Assembly (NCBI RefSeq): GCF_018736085.1 | Contig: NZ_CP076134.1 | Span: forward strand, 3,358,501-3,422,500 | DNA length: 64,000 nt | DNA from: Bradyrhizobium sediminis | GTDB lineage: Bacteria > Pseudomonadota > Alphaproteobacteria > Rhizobiales > Xanthobacteraceae | Reading direction: 5' to 3' | Part shown: piece by piece, positions 63,754 through 64,000 of the stretch | Layout: each line of letters begins with the position of its first letter | Numbering within the stretch: the first letter of the stretch is position 1 | Translations under genes and position numbers: made by a program | Notes under the pieces: generated by a model | The model's input: the letters and a program-made list of their open reading frames with translations, nothing else | The model's database searches: none | What the model was told of the DNA's origin: nothing

Positions 63754-64000
63754 CTCGTCATTCTCCAGATGCGGAATTCGCGCGCCCCATCCAAAATCCG
63801 ACCGGCGTGGCAGCGGTCACCTTTTAGCCGATTGTGACGCGAATGGAAGCGCGCACATCTAACGCATCTGCGTGATCGCCGGATCCTCAGATATCCGCTT
63901 TGTGCACAATGCACTGTCCGTAGCGGGTGAAGTTGTCGTATTTTTGTAGCTCGTGATCTGTCGCCTTCGTTATTGAGTTTCGGAGGAGCCGGAAGGCGTG
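63754..64000. other. Right-edge intergenic region
   Basis: 247 bases with no gene I can support. It includes a perfect ten-base palindrome, TTGTGCACAA (63900-63909). The last bases read GGAGGAGCCGGAAGGCGTG, a possible ribosome binding site leading to a GTG start at the window edge. Confidence 0.35.

Noticed and set aside
1..64000. tRNA, rRNA, CRISPR arrays, insertion sequences, prophage or integrase
   Set aside because: No tRNA-like TTCGA arm context outside coding sequence, no regular spacer-repeat array, no transposase or integrase motifs were seen by eye; a covariance-model scan would be needed for a firm negative.

Overview
The window looks like a chromosomal segment of a Bradyrhizobium-type alphaproteobacterium (Nitrobacteraceae). 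The support is high GC throughout, third-codon-position GC bias, the gene orders lptF-lptG-lptD-surA-pdxA-rsmA, fabD-fabG-acpP-fabF-mltG-yicC-gmk and rpsF-rpsR-DUF2232-rplI, an HdaA-type DnaA regulator instead of a full Hda, and two kinds of dispersed intergenic palindrome or mosaic repeat. I see no rRNA, tRNA, insertion sequence, prophage or CRISPR array. It is mostly a housekeeping region with a few accessory islands.

Layout. 1-9.4 kb: envelope and secreted functions (partial serine hydrolase, small secreted proteins, CreA-family protein, a two-module L,D-transpeptidase, a polytopic membrane protein, an exported glutathione peroxidase-like protein, a polysaccharide deacetylase, a RibD/DHFR-fold reductase, DoxX). 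9.5-17 kb: maeB, aspS, selO, a 37-residue membrane microprotein and rnd. 17-19.9 kb: a compact accessory module of two GNAT-fold proteins and an isochorismatase-fold protein lacking the usual Cys nucleophile, divergent from a LysR regulator with a palindromic site at its start codon. 19.9-25.3 kb: an autotransporter-like barrel with a Pro-Thr repeat, a cold-shock protein, a ketopantoate reductase-family protein, a GST-like protein, purM-purN. 25.4-31.9 kb: phosphatidyltransferase, hdaA, ppk-ppx preceded by a Pho-box-like site, terC, ndk. 32.3-37.3 kb: a small secreted protein gene interrupted by an in-frame TGA, an ABC-F ATPase, a lipoprotein, holC-pepA.

37.6-45.2 kb is a coupled outer-membrane biogenesis operon (LPS export lptFGD, chaperone surA) running into pdxA and rsmA. 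45.3-50.9 kb is catabolic: a zinc alcohol dehydrogenase, then a translationally coupled operon of FCD-type GntR regulator, metal-dependent amidohydrolase and a complete TRAP transporter, with a GntR-type operator just before the regulator. 52-58.8 kb on the minus strand holds fatty acid synthesis (fabD, fabG, acpP, fabF) followed by mltG, yicC and gmk. 59.1-61.6 kb is the ribosomal S6-S18-L9 operon with a strong promoter and long leader. The right end has a TetR regulator coupled to a PaaI-type thioesterase, with a palindromic operator candidate, and a c-type cytochrome with a long low-complexity tail.

The parts most worth following up are the GNAT/GNAT/isochorismatase-fold/LysR module, the GntR-amidohydrolase-TRAP operon of unknown substrate, the TGA-interrupted small secreted protein, and the regulatory sites (Pho box at ppk, GntR, LysR and TetR operators, and a terminator whose loop is a stop codon).
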